NCBI GenBank assembly: GCA_023387245.1
Contig: JAEWIH010000020.1
Coordinates: forward strand, 1-6,903
Direction: 5' to 3'
DNA from: Bacillota bacterium
Lineage (GTDB): Bacteria; Bacillota_I; Bacilli_A; Erysipelotrichales; Erysipelotrichaceae
DNA: 6,903 nt
Shown: positions 6,698-6,903 of the stretch, piece by piece
Layout: each line of letters opens with the position of its first letter
Numbering within the stretch: the stretch's first letter is position 1
The notes under the pieces: model-generated
Database searches by the model: none
What the model was told of the DNA's origin: nothing
The model's input: only the letters and a program-made list of their open reading frames with translations
Made by a program: the position numbers and the translations under genes

Positions 6698-6704
6698 GAA
6701 AGGA
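6698..6704 (+). promoter_or_regulatory. Ribosome binding site of the 6-phosphogluconate dehydrogenase gene
   Basis: GAAAGGA lies 8 nt before the ATG at 6713, a good Gram-positive spacing. It supports that start. Confidence 0.75.
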
Positions 6705-6712
6705 AAAATAAT

Positions 6713-6903
6713 ATGAAATTTAAAATGATTGGTCTAGGTAAGATGGGGAAAAACCTAGCTTTAAATATGATGGATAATAAAATAAATGTCATTGGCTATG
6801 ACATAAATGAATCTGTGCGACTAATTGCTAGTAATGACGGTATTTCTGTTGTGGATAATCTAGAAGATTTGATTGATAAAGACGAAATGAATATATTGTG
6901 GGT
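6713..6903 (+). CDS. gnd: 6-phosphogluconate dehydrogenase, decarboxylating, NAD-type (GntZ/YqeC-like), N-terminal part
   Basis: The first 63 codons are present and the gene runs off the right edge. The enzyme oxidises and decarboxylates 6-phosphogluconate to ribulose 5-phosphate in the cytosol, in the oxidative pentose phosphate or gluconate pathway. The N-terminal Rossmann motif is GLGKMGKNLALNM (residues 7-19), and N-L-A-L-N is typical of this family. After the second strand the sequence is GYDINES. The acidic D30 there, in place of the N-R-[ST] of NADP-dependent Gnd, points to NAD use, as in the GntZ/YqeC branch. The gene diverges from the GH84 gene with 236 bp between the start codons. 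The catalytic Lys and substrate-binding residues lie outside the window, so a related beta-hydroxyacid dehydrogenase cannot be fully excluded. Confidence 0.85.
   Translation, partial: MKFKMIGLGKMGKNLALNMMDNKINVIGYDINESVRLIASNDGISVVDNLEDLIDKDEMNILW

Noticed and set aside
6477..6712. Catabolite-repression (cre) site or riboswitch in the divergent intergenic region
   Set aside because: I found no good TGWAANCGNTNWCA match and no long structured leader with a terminator on either strand.

Overview
The window comes from an AT-rich, low-GC Gram-positive bacterium (Bacillota). Three things support this: a C-terminal LPNTG sortase signal with a KRKK tail, strong AGGAGG-type ribosome binding sites, and the standard genetic code with AT-biased codon use. 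I cannot name the genus. Erysipelotrichia, Gemella-like bacteria, Lactobacillales and host-associated Clostridia all fit.

Layout from left to right. Bases 1-122 are the right end of an IS3-family (IS150-type) insertion sequence: the last codons of its transposase on the + strand, then a terminal inverted repeat that ends in CA at 122. A hairpin lies inside the transposase tail (17-52). Read on the minus strand it is followed by a U-rich run, so it looks like a terminator for transcription arriving from the neighbouring gene. Bases 123-179 are a short AT-rich spacer with no gene.

Bases 180-6476 (minus strand) are one 2098-residue gene for a secreted, wall-anchored GH84 enzyme of the NagH/NagJ type, often annotated as hyaluronidase. 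In order it has a signal peptide, a GH20b-like domain, a GH84 barrel with the catalytic Asp pair, a helical domain, about six beta-sandwich modules (several CBM32 / F5/8 type C-like), about seven FIVAR-like three-helix modules, a pre-anchor beta domain and LPNTG.

Bases 6477-6712 are a divergent intergenic region with a promoter and ribosome binding site for the enzyme on the minus strand. On the + strand it has a candidate promoter element with 9-bp direct repeats. From 6713 to the right edge is the start of a 6-phosphogluconate dehydrogenase gene of the NAD-type (GntZ/YqeC-like).

Taken together this is a surface glycan-foraging or host-adhesion enzyme next to a central carbon gene, with a mobile element at its 3' side. 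The two metabolic genes are divergent and are not an operon. I saw no CRISPR array, tRNA, rRNA, riboswitch or defence system, and no clear sign of an undescribed system. The most unusual points are the modular size of the GH84 protein and the IS-borne terminator.
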